Of a stretch of DNA of 64,000 nucleotides, positions 46,919 to 56,433 are shown one piece after another (positions within the stretch are counted from its first letter, which is position 1; each line of letters opens with the position of its first letter). The notes beneath the pieces are model-generated. The model did not search any database. It saw only the letters and a list, made by a program, of their open reading frames with translations, and had not been told where the DNA came from. Source of the DNA: Prevotella sp. E13-17 (GTDB lineage: Bacteria > Bacteroidota > Bacteroidia > Bacteroidales > Bacteroidaceae); NCBI RefSeq assembly GCF_022024035.1, contig NZ_CP091787.1:1364001-1428000 (forward strand), in the 5' to 3' direction. A program made the translations under genes and the position numbers.

Positions 46919-48097
46919 CTATTGGCGATAGATTTGTTCGTATTGTTTCGCCACCTTTAGGTAGTCGTGGTGCCGCTTCACGTATTCTATGCTTTGTCTT
47001 TTCAGCATAGGGATGCGCGAGGGGTTGAGTATCAGTTGTTCTAACTCGTTATAGACGCTCTCGTAGGTCGGCTGTACGTTAATGATGGGGTGCAACTCGT
47101 GCTCGTTGATAATCTCGTAGTTTTCGGGTTCGCCACCACCAATGCAGATGATACCTTTTGACATGGCCAGTAGCGGGTTCATGGATGGCGTGTAGCTGTA
47201 AAGCTGATCCAAGATAGCATCGCTGCCATCCATCATGTGCTGGTATTCTGCAAAGGGAACACCTTCTGCCTTTCTCAATTCCATTTTGTCGGGGTGTTTG
47301 CGCAGCAAGTCCTCTGCAGCTTTCAGCATGATGTCCGTTCCCTTATAGGCGCTACGCCCTTTGCTGATGCCAATGAAAACTTTAAGTTTCGTGTGATATT
47401 CTGGGTTGCCAGACAAGGAAACACGTTCTTGTTCTGGGGCATTGTCAGATGCAGGCACTGTCTGTTGACCATAAGCCTTGTCAGATGAAAGCCTCGACTG
47501 TTCGTTCGATGGCATTTTGATAGGCAGCGGAATGTAAGTCAGTTTATGGCTGAAATACGGCTGGTAGCAGATGTGATCGTCGTAGAGCCCCGACACGATG
47601 TTGTCGCAATCCTCGGCAATCAACTTGTTGAGTTGCTCCTTAGCTGTGCCCAACCAGTCTTGCTGGTCCTTTATCACGTGAGGTTCGGTGCGTACCTGGT
47701 CACCGATGTTGAAGTCACTGTAGCGCATCGGTTTGTTGTACGTGCTCTCATGCACCCAATAGTAGTCCATGCCCATAGCACACAGCACCATTTTCTTGTT
47801 GTGCCTACGCAGGTAACGGTATATGGGGAAGATACGTTCTGCCTTCAGTTCCACGAACATCGGGTTGATGAGTTGCACCACGTCATAATTGCGCCATGTT
47901 GGCAGTAGTGCGTAGATCTTAGCCATTAGGGCTAAGCCACCCAACTTTCCTTCCTTTCTTGCCAGGTCGATGTCGCGTGGGTAGTTCTTCCAGAAGTCAC
48001 CATTCGAAGCCACCGTGACCTGGTGTCCCAATGTCCTCAGCCCCTCAGCCAGTGTGGCATGCACATTACTATATTCTCCAAGCAGAAGTATTCTCAT
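46919..48097 (-). CDS. Glycosyltransferase (GT-B, group 1-like)
   Basis: This is a GT-B-fold glycosyltransferase of 392 aa (start 'MRILLLGEYSNVHATLAEGL'; an ATG four codons earlier is possible). The N-terminal Rossmann domain precedes a C-terminal nucleotide-sugar domain with 'KVFIGISKGRSAYKGTDIML', 'VPFAEYQHMMDGSDAILDQL' and 'MNPLLAMSKGIICIGGGEPEN'. The Glu of GPE/EX7E type is in the last. The donor sugar is unknown. It is the last of three minus-strand transferase genes that probably build a surface polysaccharide. Confidence 0.9.
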   Translation of the reverse strand: MRILLLGEYSNVHATLAEGLRTLGHQVTVASNGDFWKNYPRDIDLARKEGKLGGLALMAKIYALLPTWRNYDVVQLINPMFVELKAERIFPIYRYLRRHNKKMVLCAMGMDYYWVHESTYNKPMRYSDFNIGDQVRTEPHVIKDQQDWLGTAKEQLNKLIAEDCDNIVSGLYDDHICYQPYFSHKLTYIPLPIKMPSNEQSRLSSDKAYGQQTVPASDNAPEQERVSLSGNPEYHTKLKVFIGISKGRSAYKGTDIMLKAAEDLLRKHPDKMELRKAEGVPFAEYQHMMDGSDAILDQLYSYTPSMNPLLAMSKGIICIGGGEPENYEIINEHELHPIINVQPTYESVYNELEQLILNPSRIPMLKRQSIEYVKRHHDYLKVAKQYEQIYRQ

Positions 48098-48137
48098 AGT
48101 ATCCAGCACTTATCGTGTTTTCTATACGAAAGAACGT

Positions 48138-49127
48138 TCATCGCTCCCGACTCATCAAGGGTAGTGTGTGCAACAAGACCGTCAGTCCTATCTCCGAGTT
48201 CGTCATTCTGCGGAACCACTTATATTTATTGGTATAGTCGCGCTCGGGTAGGGGGAAGAGCTGCTTTTGCTTCAGTGCTTCCAGGCGCGTGTCGAGCTCC
48301 GTCCTGCTCTTCGTCTCTATGATGATCTGATAGATATAGTCCATTGTCAGCTGTGCCACGCGCCTGCTCAGTGCCACCCGTTCGTCGGTAGGCGACTGTA
48401 GAGCCAGTTTGCGCAGTCCCTCGATGACGTACAGCTTGTTGTCCAGCCGTTTGGCAATGGCCTCGGGTGTTCGCTTGTTGGTTGTCGAGTCTGTCCTCGT
48501 GTTATACAAGTATGCCTTAGCGTCTGTTACAACCACCCTTTTAGCCTTCAGTAGCAGTCTGGGTGTAAAGTTCTCGTCTTCGTGTATGATACCCTCTACG
48601 AATCTCACCCCACCGATGATGTCGCGACTGAAGATGTAGTCACACACCGTGCCATGGATGTTACAGTTCGTCATGTAGTCTATGCCAGTCCGTTCGTCAT
48701 GGTCTTTGAACAACACCTGTTGCTTCTCCTTGTTGGTATAGTCGAACACCACCATCTCTGGCTGTTTGAATCTTATCAGGTCCAGACAATGTTCATATAC
48801 CGGTGTTATCAGTCTGTCGTCGCTATCTACAAACTGCACATACTTTCCCGTAGCCATTTTTAGTCCCATGTTTCTAGCGGCACTCTGACCCTGGTTTCTC
48901 TGTCTGATGTAGATGATATCCTCCTTCGCATCGTCCAGTTCGTCAATCACACACTTTTGCGAGCCATCGTCCACCAGGATGATTTCTCGTTCTGCGGGTC
49001 TTAGCGATAAAGATAAGATGCTGTGCAAGCAATCTTTTATCATATATGTCGGCACGTTGTATGTCGGTATGATAAAACTTACAAGTGGCGATATATGTTG
49101 CGGTGTATGGCTTTGTTCAGAATGCAT
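48138..49127 (-). CDS. Glycosyltransferase family 2
   Basis: This is a GT-A glycosyltransferase (329 aa) with 'VSFIIPTYNVPTYMIKDCL', 'IILVDDGSQ', 'NQGQSAARNMGLKMATGKYV' and the metal-binding 'FVDSDDRL' (DXD). Its start lies 49 bp inside the 3' end of the preceding transferase gene, suggesting coupled translation. A later start would truncate the first beta strand. Confidence 0.92.
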   Translation of the reverse strand: MHSEQSHTPQHISPLVSFIIPTYNVPTYMIKDCLHSILSLSLRPAEREIILVDDGSQKCVIDELDDAKEDIIYIRQRNQGQSAARNMGLKMATGKYVQFVDSDDRLITPVYEHCLDLIRFKQPEMVVFDYTNKEKQQVLFKDHDERTGIDYMTNCNIHGTVCDYIFSRDIIGGVRFVEGIIHEDENFTPRLLLKAKRVVVTDAKAYLYNTRTDSTTNKRTPEAIAKRLDNKLYVIEGLRKLALQSPTDERVALSRRVAQLTMDYIYQIIIETKSRTELDTRLEALKQKQLFPLPERDYTNKYKWFRRMTNSEIGLTVLLHTLPLMSRER

Positions 49128-49984
49128 ATTCCTTTGATTCCTAAAATGTCTTGCATGAGGGCTTTTATTTTCTGCATGGGTGTCAGGCTTCTGTCGAAAG
49201 GAGAAATATATCTGAATCTCAGCATGGGCTCCTTTCCTGTTTGTTCATAGACATCCATTTGTGTGTTCAGAATCCTCATGTAGTATGCGGGCGTGTACCA
49301 ATGTCTTAATGCGGCCAAATGCGCATCTAGCAGCATCTCCAGTTCCGGTCCTTTGGCCGTAGCTGTGATACCTTTCGCGTTCATGCAGTAGTGGTACAAC
49401 CCCTTCGATGTGGTCCTGACGCAGCGAGCTTTCAGCAGCAGTCGGCGCAGCGTGTAAATATCCTCAAACACGCGTCCTACGGGGAACTTAACATTCTCGA
49501 ATAGTTCCCTGCGGTACAGCTTGTTCCAGGCGTAACAGTGTTCAAAGACCTCTTCGTCTATCCAGTAGTCCTGCATGTTGTCATACGTGCGGTCTTGCAA
49601 GCTTAGTATGTCGATCTTTTCGCCGTTCACACTTTTCTCCACGGGAAATTCCAGTATGTCGCAGTCCTCCACCAGCGGCAGCAGCTGAAGGTAGGTGTTT
49701 GGTTCCAGATAGTCGTCCGAATCCACAAACGCCAGATAGTCGCCCGTAGCCCTTTTGATGCCAGCATTACGTGCGTCGCTCAGTCCGCCGTTTCTTTTGT
49801 GTATCACGCAGACACGGTTGTCTCGCTCCTGCCATTGGTTGCACAACACGGGGCACGCATCGTCCGAGCCATCGTCCACGAGTATGACCTCCATGTTGGC
49901 GATGTTTTGGTTTAACACGCTCTCCACGCATCTATCCAGCGTGGCTTCTACGCGATATACGGGTATAATGACACTTAGTTTCAT
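49079..49984 (-). CDS. Glycosyltransferase family 2
   Basis: This GT-A glycosyltransferase (301 aa) has 'LSVIIPVYRVEATLDRCVESV', 'VILVDDGSDD', 'NGGLSDARNAGIKRATGDY' and 'AFVDSDDYLEP' (DXD). It is the first gene of the minus-strand polysaccharide unit, with a consensus promoter at 50000-50030 just upstream. Donor and acceptor are unknown. Confidence 0.94.
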   Translation of the reverse strand: MKLSVIIPVYRVEATLDRCVESVLNQNIANMEVILVDDGSDDACPVLCNQWQERDNRVCVIHKRNGGLSDARNAGIKRATGDYLAFVDSDDYLEPNTYLQLLPLVEDCDILEFPVEKSVNGEKIDILSLQDRTYDNMQDYWIDEEVFEHCYAWNKLYRRELFENVKFPVGRVFEDIYTLRRLLLKARCVRTTSKGLYHYCMNAKGITATAKGPELEMLLDAHLAALRHWYTPAYYMRILNTQMDVYEQTGKEPMLRFRYISPFDRSLTPMQKIKALMQDILGIKGICILNKAIHRNIYRHL

Positions 49985-49999
49985 AACTTATTCGGTTGA

Positions 50000-50030
50000 C
50001 AAAAGTACAATAAAATATCGGATAATCAAA
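50000..50030 (-). promoter_or_regulatory. Promoter of the glycosyltransferase operon
   Basis: On the minus strand TTTG (50030-50027), a 19-nt spacer and TACTTTTG (50007-50000) match the Bacteroidetes form. The start codon is 15 nt downstream, giving a very short leader. Confidence 0.7.
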
Positions 50031-50040
50031 ATAAAAGTTG

Positions 50041-50048
50041 TAATTTTG
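50041..50048 (+). promoter_or_regulatory. -7 element of the flippase operon
   Basis: TAATTTTG lies 19 nt before ATG 50068 and is back to back with the minus-strand promoter. No clear -33. Confidence 0.5.
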
Positions 50049-50067
50049 CATTTTAATAATATAATTC

Positions 50068-51567
50068 ATGAAAGTCGAACGCGAAGATAGCTACGCTCAC
50101 GTGCTGAAATACACGGGTATTTTTGGTGGAGTGCAGGGATTGAATATACTCATCAATCTTGTACGCACCAAGCTTGTCGCCATGTTTCTTGGCCCCTCGG
50201 GCATTGGTTTGGCTTCGCTGTTTGGTTCTGTGGTCACCTTTGTTTCTCAGGCCACCAACCTCGGCATCTCGTTCAGTGCCGTGCGCCATGTGTCCGAACT
50301 CTTTGACCAAGGTGATGAAGCCCAGATACAGCATTTTGTCAAGGTGGTGCGTGCCTGGAGCCTGCTCACTGGACTTGTCGGAATGCTCGTATGCGTGGCA
50401 GCAGGTCCGTTGCTCAGTCGCTACACCTTCTCTTGGGGCGACCACACCCTTCACTTTGTCCTCCTTTCTTTTGCCGTGGGACTGCTGGCAGTCACTGGTG
50501 GCGAGTCGGCCATTCTCAAGGGCGCACGACGGCTGAAGGCGCTAGCTCTCATCCAGTTTGTCAATGTCTTGATGGCGCTGCTGATTGCCGTCCCCATCTA
50601 CTATTTCTTTGGCGAGAGTGGCATTGTGCCAGTCATTGTGCTCACCGCCTTCTCGGCCATGCTCACCACTTTATATATGTCCTACCGTCTTTATCCCCTG
50701 CACCTGCGGGGTTGCAAGGGTATCCTTGGCGAAGGCATGGGCATGGTGCGCCTGGGCGTAGCCTATGTGCTGGCTGGCATTTTAGGCAGTGGTGCCGAGA
50801 TGCTGATCCGTGCCCATCTTAATGTGGCGGGCGAGCTCGACGTGGTGGGTTTCTATAATGCAGGTTTCATCCTTACCGTCACCTATGCCGGCATGGTTTT
50901 CTCGGCTATGGAGAGCGACTATTTTCCTCGTCTGTCGGCTGTGACGCACGATGGTGCTGAGCAGATATCCAATGTAGTCAACAAGCAGATAGAGGTGTCA
51001 TTCCTGTTGGTGTCGCCCATGTTGGCCGTGTTCATCCTGCTGTTGCCAGTGCTGTTGCCCCTGCTGACGCGTGCAGACTTCATGCCCGCTGTTCCCATGG
51101 CTCAGGTGGCATCGTTCTCCATGTATCTCCGAGCGTTGTCGCTACCCATGTCGTTCATGGTGTTGGCCAAGGGTGACTCGCTTGCCTACCTGTTTATTGA
51201 GGGGTTCGACTCCGTTCTGATGTTCTTCCTGGTGGTGTTGGGCTTCCGCTATTATGGGTTGGTAGGCACAGGTTTGGCGCTTGATGCCTCTTACCTGATT
51301 GACTTGATTATTATCTATATATACACCAATCGTCGCTACGGCTATCGTTTCTCATTGCCACTGGTACAGATGGTGCTAGTCCAGTTGCCTTTAGGCTTGT
51401 GTGTCTATCTGCTGTCCTTCCTTGACCATTCTTGGTTGGGTGTGGCGCTGGGCTATATGCTGGCCTTTGTCAGCATCATCTTCTCACTCATCATTCTTCA
51501 TCAGAAGACCTCGCTGTGGCAGTCGCTGAAGCAACGTCTGCGATCCAAATTCCGTCATCATGAGTAG
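50068..51567 (+). CDS. Polysaccharide flippase (Wzx/MATE-like)
   Basis: This inner-membrane flippase of the oligosaccharidyl-lipid exporter superfamily (499 aa, about 13-14 hydrophobic segments) presumably moves lipid-linked sugar units to the periplasm. The N-terminus 'LKYTGIFGGVQGLNILINLV' and the 'GPSGIGLASLFGSV' loop are typical of O-antigen translocases. It is divergent from two glycosyltransferases and overlaps the next transferase gene by 8 bp. No polymerase is seen in the window. Confidence 0.92.
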   Translation: MKVEREDSYAHVLKYTGIFGGVQGLNILINLVRTKLVAMFLGPSGIGLASLFGSVVTFVSQATNLGISFSAVRHVSELFDQGDEAQIQHFVKVVRAWSLLTGLVGMLVCVAAGPLLSRYTFSWGDHTLHFVLLSFAVGLLAVTGGESAILKGARRLKALALIQFVNVLMALLIAVPIYYFFGESGIVPVIVLTAFSAMLTTLYMSYRLYPLHLRGCKGILGEGMGMVRLGVAYVLAGILGSGAEMLIRAHLNVAGELDVVGFYNAGFILTVTYAGMVFSAMESDYFPRLSAVTHDGAEQISNVVNKQIEVSFLLVSPMLAVFILLLPVLLPLLTRADFMPAVPMAQVASFSMYLRALSLPMSFMVLAKGDSLAYLFIEGFDSVLMFFLVVLGFRYYGLVGTGLALDASYLIDLIIIYIYTNRRYGYRFSLPLVQMVLVQLPLGLCVYLLSFLDHSWLGVALGYMLAFVSIIFSLIILHQKTSLWQSLKQRLRSKFRHHE

Positions 51568-52546
51568 CACGAAGGTATCCGTATTAGTGGCCGTCTATAA
51601 TGCTGAGAAGTGGTTGTCGCGCTGCCTCGACTCGTTGTTGGCGCAGACCCATCACGATTTGCAGATACTTTGCATCGACGATGCCTCTACCGATGGTTCC
51701 TTAGCTCTGCTCCGCCGCTATCAGCAGCAGGATGAGCGCGTGCAAGTCATCGCTCTCAGCGAGAATCATGGTCAGGCCTATGCCCGCAATCAGGGTTTAA
51801 AGCAGGCCAATGGCGACTATGTGTGTTTTCTTGATGCCGACGACTGGTATTCGCCCGATGCCCTCGAACAGGCCGTCAGCGTGTTTCAGCAATACGACGA
51901 TACCGACTGTGTCCTCTTCGATGTTGACTATGTCTATCCTCATCGTTCCGAGCTCTATGCCATGCCCTCCTTCACCTCGCTCACAGGTCAGGAGGCCTTC
52001 CGTCTCAGTCTCGATTGGACCATCCACGGCGTCTATATGGTGCGCCGTCAGTTGCACCAGCGTTATCCCTATGACGACACGTGCCGCTCGTATAGTGACG
52101 ATAATACCACCCGTCTGCACTATCTGGCCTCGCGCAGCGTGCGCCGCTGTCAGGGTGTTTACCACTATCTGCAGCATTCAGCTTCGGTGACCCATGCCTG
52201 CGATGTGCGCCGGTTTGACTTCTTGCGTGCGGGCGAGAGTATGAAGCGCCAGTTGCAAGCGCTCCACATGGATGCCGATGTGATGCGTCTGTGGGAGACT
52301 CAGCGCATGCTCACCTTGGTAGATCTGTATATGTTCTACCATTGTCACGCCCACGAACTGCCACCAGGCGATGCCGCCTATGGACTGCAAGAGCTGAAGC
52401 GTGTCTGGGCAACCATCGAACCACGGTTGCTCATTGATGGCCGCACCCGCAAGTTTGGTTATCGCCTCATGCCTACGTGGACATTGTTCCGTCTGCAAGA
52501 GTGGCTTTATTTCACCTTGCGTGGCTGGATGGGGAAGAACCGTTGA
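51560..52546 (+). CDS. Glycosyltransferase family 2
   Basis: This GT-A transferase (328 aa) has 'VSVLVAVYNAEKWLSRCLDSL', 'ILCIDDASTDGSLALL', 'NHGQAYARNQGLKQANGDYV' and 'FLDADDWYSPDAL' (DXD). It overlaps the flippase gene by 8 bp, so the two are translated together. Confidence 0.94.
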   Translation: MSSTKVSVLVAVYNAEKWLSRCLDSLLAQTHHDLQILCIDDASTDGSLALLRRYQQQDERVQVIALSENHGQAYARNQGLKQANGDYVCFLDADDWYSPDALEQAVSVFQQYDDTDCVLFDVDYVYPHRSELYAMPSFTSLTGQEAFRLSLDWTIHGVYMVRRQLHQRYPYDDTCRSYSDDNTTRLHYLASRSVRRCQGVYHYLQHSASVTHACDVRRFDFLRAGESMKRQLQALHMDADVMRLWETQRMLTLVDLYMFYHCHAHELPPGDAAYGLQELKRVWATIEPRLLIDGRTRKFGYRLMPTWTLFRLQEWLYFTLRGWMGKNR

Positions 52547-52594
52547 TGCCTTTGTTTTTCATTTATTAATCAGAAATAGACTATACATTATCAC

Positions 52595-54967
52595 ATGTTA
52601 TATATGGAAGACCTTCTTTCACAACTTAACGCCGGGCAGCGTGCTGCCGTGGAGTATAACGATGGTGCCTCGCTCGTCATTGCGGGTGCCGGCTCGGGCA
52701 AGACGCGTGTGCTCACCTATAAGATTGCTTATCTGTTGCAACAAGGAATGAAACCTTGGAACATCTTGGCACTGACCTTCACCAACAAGGCCGCTCGCGA
52801 GATGAAGGAGCGTATAGGTCGGTTGGTTGGTTTGGAGCAAGCCCGCCATCTGCAGATGGGCACCTTCCACTCGGTCTTTGCCCGCATCCTGCGTGCCGAG
52901 GCCGACAAGTTGGGCTTTCAGTCTAATTTCACTATCTATGACCAGAGCGATGCTCGTTCGCTGGTGAAGAGCATTGTAAAGGAGATGCAGCTCGATGATA
53001 AGGCCTACAAGCCCAATAGTGTGAGCGATCAGATCTCGATGGCTAAAAACCATTTGGTGATGCCCGATGCCTTCCCCCAGTGCTCACTCTACGACAGCAA
53101 AAAACCTGCTGTGGCAGAGGTTTTCCGTCGCTATGTGGAGCGCTGTCGGCAGGCCAACGCAATGGACTTCGACGACCTGTTGGTGCAGACCTATCTGCTG
53201 TTTCTCAATCATGAAGATGTCAGAAGAAAATATGTTGAAAAATTCCAATTTGTCTTGGTTGATGAGTATCAGGATACCAACTTTGCTCAGCAGCAGATTG
53301 TGCTGCAGCTCACCCGTGAGCGTCAGCGCGTCTGTGTGGTAGGCGATGATGCTCAGAGTATTTATAGCTTTCGTGGAGCAAATATTGATAATATTCTGGA
53401 TTTTAGACAGTCGTATGACGATGCTAGACTGTTTAAACTTGAGCAGAACTACCGTTCCACTCAGCTTATCGTTCAGGCAGCCAATAGTTTGATACGAAAG
53501 AACGAACGCCAGATACCCAAGGAGGTATTTAGTGAGAATGAACATGGAGAAAAGCTGACACTTAAACCAGCCTATAGCGACAAGGAAGAAGCCTTGATCG
53601 TGTGCAATGACATACAACGCATCAAGCGTCAGGAACATTGCGAATATAGTGATTTTGCCATTCTCTATCGCACCAATTCGCAGAGCCGCTCGTTCGAGGA
53701 ATATCTGCGTAAGATGAACATTCCTTATCGCATCTATGGTGGACTGAGTTTCTACCAGCGCAAGGAGATAAAGGATGTGATTGCCTACTTCCGTGTGGTG
53801 GTGAACCCCAACGACGAGGAAGCGCTGAAGCGTATCATCAACTATCCCACGCGTGGCATCGGTGACACCACGCTCTCAAAGATTGTCGATACTGCCACGC
53901 AGGACGGTGTGTCGCTCTGGGACGTGATGACCAAACCGGCCCATCTCAACGTGAGCAAGGCAACACTTACCAAGATTGGCAACTTCTGTCAGATGATTGA
54001 TGGCTGGCGCATGCGTCTGGACGGTGAAGATGCCTATCAGCTGGGGCATTCCATCATCATGGAGAGTGGCATCTCGCGCGACATCTACAGTGGTCGCAAC
54101 CCCGAGGACGTGTCGCGACAGGAGAACCTCGAGGAGTTCCTGGGCGGTATGCAGGACTTCGTGGAGAGTAGGCGAGAAGAGGGATTGGGCGATGCTGTCT
54201 CACTGAATGACTTCTTGCAGGAGGTGGCACTGCTCACCGATCTCGATAGTGACTCTGACGAGGAACAGGCCAAAGTGTCGCTTATGACCATCCATGCTGC
54301 CAAGGGACTGGAGTTCCCCACGGTCTTTGTGGTGGGACTTGAGGAAAATATCTTCCCTTCGCCCATGTGTACCGACTCAATGCGCGCACTCGAAGAGGAG
54401 CGCCGCCTGCTCTATGTGGCCATCACGCGTGCCGAGAAACATTGCATCCTGACCTGTGCGCAAAATCGTTTCCGCTTTGGGCGCATGGAGTACGACACGC
54501 CTTCGCGCTTTATCCGCGACATCGACCCCACGCTGTTGCGTGTCGATTCGGCCAAAGAAATGCCCGATCAGGACTACGGCACTAAGCGTCTGCCGTGGAC
54601 GCAGAATCCCCGTCCGGTAGCATCGCAGTTCAAGGCCGATCCCATGCCACGCCAAGTGGCATCCCGTCGCGCCGAGACTCCTGTGGATCCTTTCTCCGAC
54701 AACTTCAAGAGAAAGCTTGTCGGCGAGAGTGGTGGACGTTTCAAACCCGTGCGTGCGCAAGCCCCGGCTATGTCCTCAGCCCCAGTCCCTGCCTCTTCGT
54801 CTGCCGCCCTTCGCGAAGGCAACGTCATCGAGCATCAGCGTTTCGGCATAGGTACCGTCGTCAAGGTAGAGGGAAGTGGTGAGAACGAGAAGGCCACCGT
54901 ACAGTTCCGCAATCTTGGCACCAAGCAGCTCCTCCTTAAGTTTGCCAAGTTCAAGATTATCTCGTAA
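52595..54967 (+). CDS. pcrA: UvrD/PcrA-family DNA helicase
   Basis: This is a superfamily 1A 3'-5' helicase (790 aa) used in repair and in removing proteins from DNA. Visible motifs are 'AGAGSGKTRVLTYKIAYLL' (I), 'LTFTNKAAREMKERI' (Ia), 'LVDEYQDTNFAQ' (II), 'VVGDDAQSIYSFRGA' (III), 'EQNYRSTQLI' (IV), 'MTIHAAKGLEFPTVFVVGLE' (V) and 'RRLLYVAITRA' (VI). The C-terminus ends in a Tudor-like PcrA tail ('QRFGIGTVVKVEGSG...LLKFAKFKII'). ATG 52595 or 52604 may be the start. A small gap separates it from the exported nitroreductase gene. Confidence 0.96.
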   Translation: MLYMEDLLSQLNAGQRAAVEYNDGASLVIAGAGSGKTRVLTYKIAYLLQQGMKPWNILALTFTNKAAREMKERIGRLVGLEQARHLQMGTFHSVFARILRAEADKLGFQSNFTIYDQSDARSLVKSIVKEMQLDDKAYKPNSVSDQISMAKNHLVMPDAFPQCSLYDSKKPAVAEVFRRYVERCRQANAMDFDDLLVQTYLLFLNHEDVRRKYVEKFQFVLVDEYQDTNFAQQQIVLQLTRERQRVCVVGDDAQSIYSFRGANIDNILDFRQSYDDARLFKLEQNYRSTQLIVQAANSLIRKNERQIPKEVFSENEHGEKLTLKPAYSDKEEALIVCNDIQRIKRQEHCEYSDFAILYRTNSQSRSFEEYLRKMNIPYRIYGGLSFYQRKEIKDVIAYFRVVVNPNDEEALKRIINYPTRGIGDTTLSKIVDTATQDGVSLWDVMTKPAHLNVSKATLTKIGNFCQMIDGWRMRLDGEDAYQLGHSIIMESGISRDIYSGRNPEDVSRQENLEEFLGGMQDFVESRREEGLGDAVSLNDFLQEVALLTDLDSDSDEEQAKVSLMTIHAAKGLEFPTVFVVGLEENIFPSPMCTDSMRALEEERRLLYVAITRAEKHCILTCAQNRFRFGRMEYDTPSRFIRDIDPTLLRVDSAKEMPDQDYGTKRLPWTQNPRPVASQFKADPMPRQVASRRAETPVDPFSDNFKRKLVGESGGRFKPVRAQAPAMSSAPVPASSSAALREGNVIEHQRFGIGTVVKVEGSGENEKATVQFRNLGTKQLLLKFAKFKIIS

Positions 54968-55024
54968 AATTGGCAATTCATTTGGAAAATGGCTAAATCA
55001 ATAACTGCAAAAACTATAACGATT

Positions 55025-55579
55025 ATGAAGAGAATGTTTTTCTGTCTTATGGCTATGATGGGCGTGCTGACCCTTTCGGCACAAAGTGTGTGTGAGAACG
55101 AAGTGATGAATAATATCATGGCGCGCCGCTCCGTTCGCAAGTATCTCGATAAACCTGTGGAGCACGAGAAGTTGGAGGCTGTAGCCCTTGCTGGCATCAA
55201 CGCTCCGAGTGCGATGAACTGGCAGAAATGGGCTGTGCGCATTATTGAAGACCAGAAGCTGATGGCAGACGTAAAAGGACAAACCCGCAACGCCCCGAAC
55301 CTCATCTGTGTCTGTGCTCCTGCTGACGGCAGGTTTGACCTCGATGCCGGTCTCATGGGCGAAAATATGATGCTGGCAGCTCAGTCCTTGGGCCTCGGTA
55401 CTTGTATTCAGACGGGTCCCGTACGCTTCCTCACTACCGACGAGAAAGCCAAGGCCTTCCGCGATAGCCTCGATATGCCCGAAGGCTACAAGCTGCTTTA
55501 TGTCATCTCCATCGGCTATCCCGACGAGCAGCCCGACGCCAAGCCTCGCGATGCCACGAAGGTGAAATTCATCAAGTAA
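55025..55579 (+). CDS. Exported nitroreductase-fold protein
   Basis: This is an FMN-dependent nitroreductase-family protein of 184 aa. The motifs are 'IMARRSVRKYLDKPVE', 'INAPSAMNWQKWAVRIIED' and 'AAQSLGLGTCIQTGPVRF'. Unusually for this cytoplasmic family, the N-terminus is a Sec signal peptide ('MKRMFFCLMAMMGVLTLSAQ'). I chose ATG 55025, because the upstream start at 54989 would bury the signal behind 12 extra residues. The electron donor outside the cytoplasm is unknown. A 21-bp periodic word array starts 21 nt after the stop. Confidence 0.85.
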   Translation: MKRMFFCLMAMMGVLTLSAQSVCENEVMNNIMARRSVRKYLDKPVEHEKLEAVALAGINAPSAMNWQKWAVRIIEDQKLMADVKGQTRNAPNLICVCAPADGRFDLDAGLMGENMMLAAQSLGLGTCIQTGPVRFLTTDEKAKAFRDSLDMPEGYKLLYVISIGYPDEQPDAKPRDATKVKFIK

Positions 55580-55600
55580 ACAAACACTCCAAGAATAGAT

Positions 55601-55725
55601 AATAGCTATAATTCGTGCGATTATAGCTATTTTTTATTGAATTATAGCTATAATTTGATTTTGAATTCTGGCCATTATTTTCTAAATTCCGGCCAGAATT
55701 AATTAAATTTTGGCCAAAATTCTTT
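55601..55725. repeat. 21-bp periodic palindromic word array after the nitroreductase gene
   Basis: AGCTAT words (within ATAGCTATAAT palindromes) start at 55604, 55625 and 55646, 21 bp apart. GGCC words (within AATTYYGGCCARAATT-like palindromes) follow at 55670, 55691 and 55712, also 21 bp apart. The array is A/T-rich and non-coding. Confidence 0.88.
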
Positions 55726-55726
55726 T

Positions 55727-55947
55727 CAGCCCTCAAACGCTTGCTTTGTCATCTGCCAGGTTCTGGACGGCAATTTGGGAAGTATAACGGCACGCTACCG
55801 CGTGGAAATTGATCAAAATTGGGCTCAGAAATTCTCGGTTCATGGCAAAAAGTAAGTCGGGAACTTGTGGCAAAGGTTAATTTCATTACAGCGACAAAGG
55901 TAAAAGACCCTGCAGAGTTTACTTTGCCTAAGTATCAGAAAATATAA
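55727..55947 (+). pseudogene. Possible coding relics
   Basis: Two short overlapping open stretches without proper starts are seen: one (55727-55855) ends 'NWAQKFSVHGKK', another (55813-55947) ends 'DPAEFTLPKYQKI'. Their composition looks protein-like rather than random, but no family is recognised. They may be fragments of decayed genes. From 55948 to 56301 only a TTCTGCA/TGCAGAA inverted pair (about 56060-56083), a weak minus-strand open stretch (about 56115-56235) and GC-rich repeats are visible. Confidence 0.2.
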
Positions 55948-56270
55948 AAGCTGGCCAAACGTGACCAACTCTATATCCTAGTGAAAGAAACCAAGCGGCA
56001 AGGTCGAATTGCTCATCATCTCTGTGTTTCCACCTTAATATATATTATAATCATACACGTTCTGCAAGAAAAACGTGCAGAATGAACGTAAAGTCAGAAG
56101 AAATCATTAATTTTCCGTTGGGACGCTTCTGAGGTGTCTCTCCTTCAGGAGAAAGTATTCCGTATGCAGGGCTTGTTGACGGCCATCACGCCAGAGAGGT
56201 TGTGAGACATGCAGATCGACTATTTCGGATAAAACAAACCCCCTCTAAATCTCCCCGAGGGGAGACTTAA

Positions 56271-56303
56271 CCCCCTCCCTCGGGAGGGGTTGGGGGAGGG
56301 GTT
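56271..56303. repeat. Dispersed GC-rich element, copy 2
   Basis: CCCCCTCCCTCGGGAGGGG is followed by TTGGGGGAGGGGTT. It ends at the stop codon of the first smalltalk gene (minus strand). A shorter CTCCCCGAGGGGAG precedes it (56251-56264). Confidence 0.7.
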
Positions 56304-56400
56304 AATTCATACAACTTGCCACGCCGAGGCTAGTGGCGATCGCCGTAAGGATGGCGATAACAGTTTGCAATACAAACTTCCAAGTTTCTAGTTTCTTCAT
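56302..56400 (-). CDS. Smalltalk micro-protein, copy 1
   Basis: This 32-aa protein reads 'MKKLETWKFVLQTVIAILTA' then 'IATSLGVASCMN'. I recognise it as the Bacteroidales 'smalltalk protein', a tiny hydrophobic peptide often encoded near HU-like and amidase genes. It has one short hydrophobic helix (about 9-28) and a Cys30 near the end, so it may sit in the membrane. Its role is unknown. A second copy (56805-56906) and an HU-like gene (57064-57513) lie upstream on the same strand; the usual amidase gene is not seen here. Confidence 0.8.
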   Translation of the reverse strand: MKKLETWKFVLQTVIAILTAIATSLGVASCMN

Positions 56401-56433
56401 TGTATTATTCGGTTAATTGTTTGTTTTTAAAGG

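Noticed and set aside
55948..56301. Minus-strand open stretch around 56115-56235 as a gene
   Set aside because: It has no good start, no recognisable domain and is only about 40 codons; it is at most a relic.
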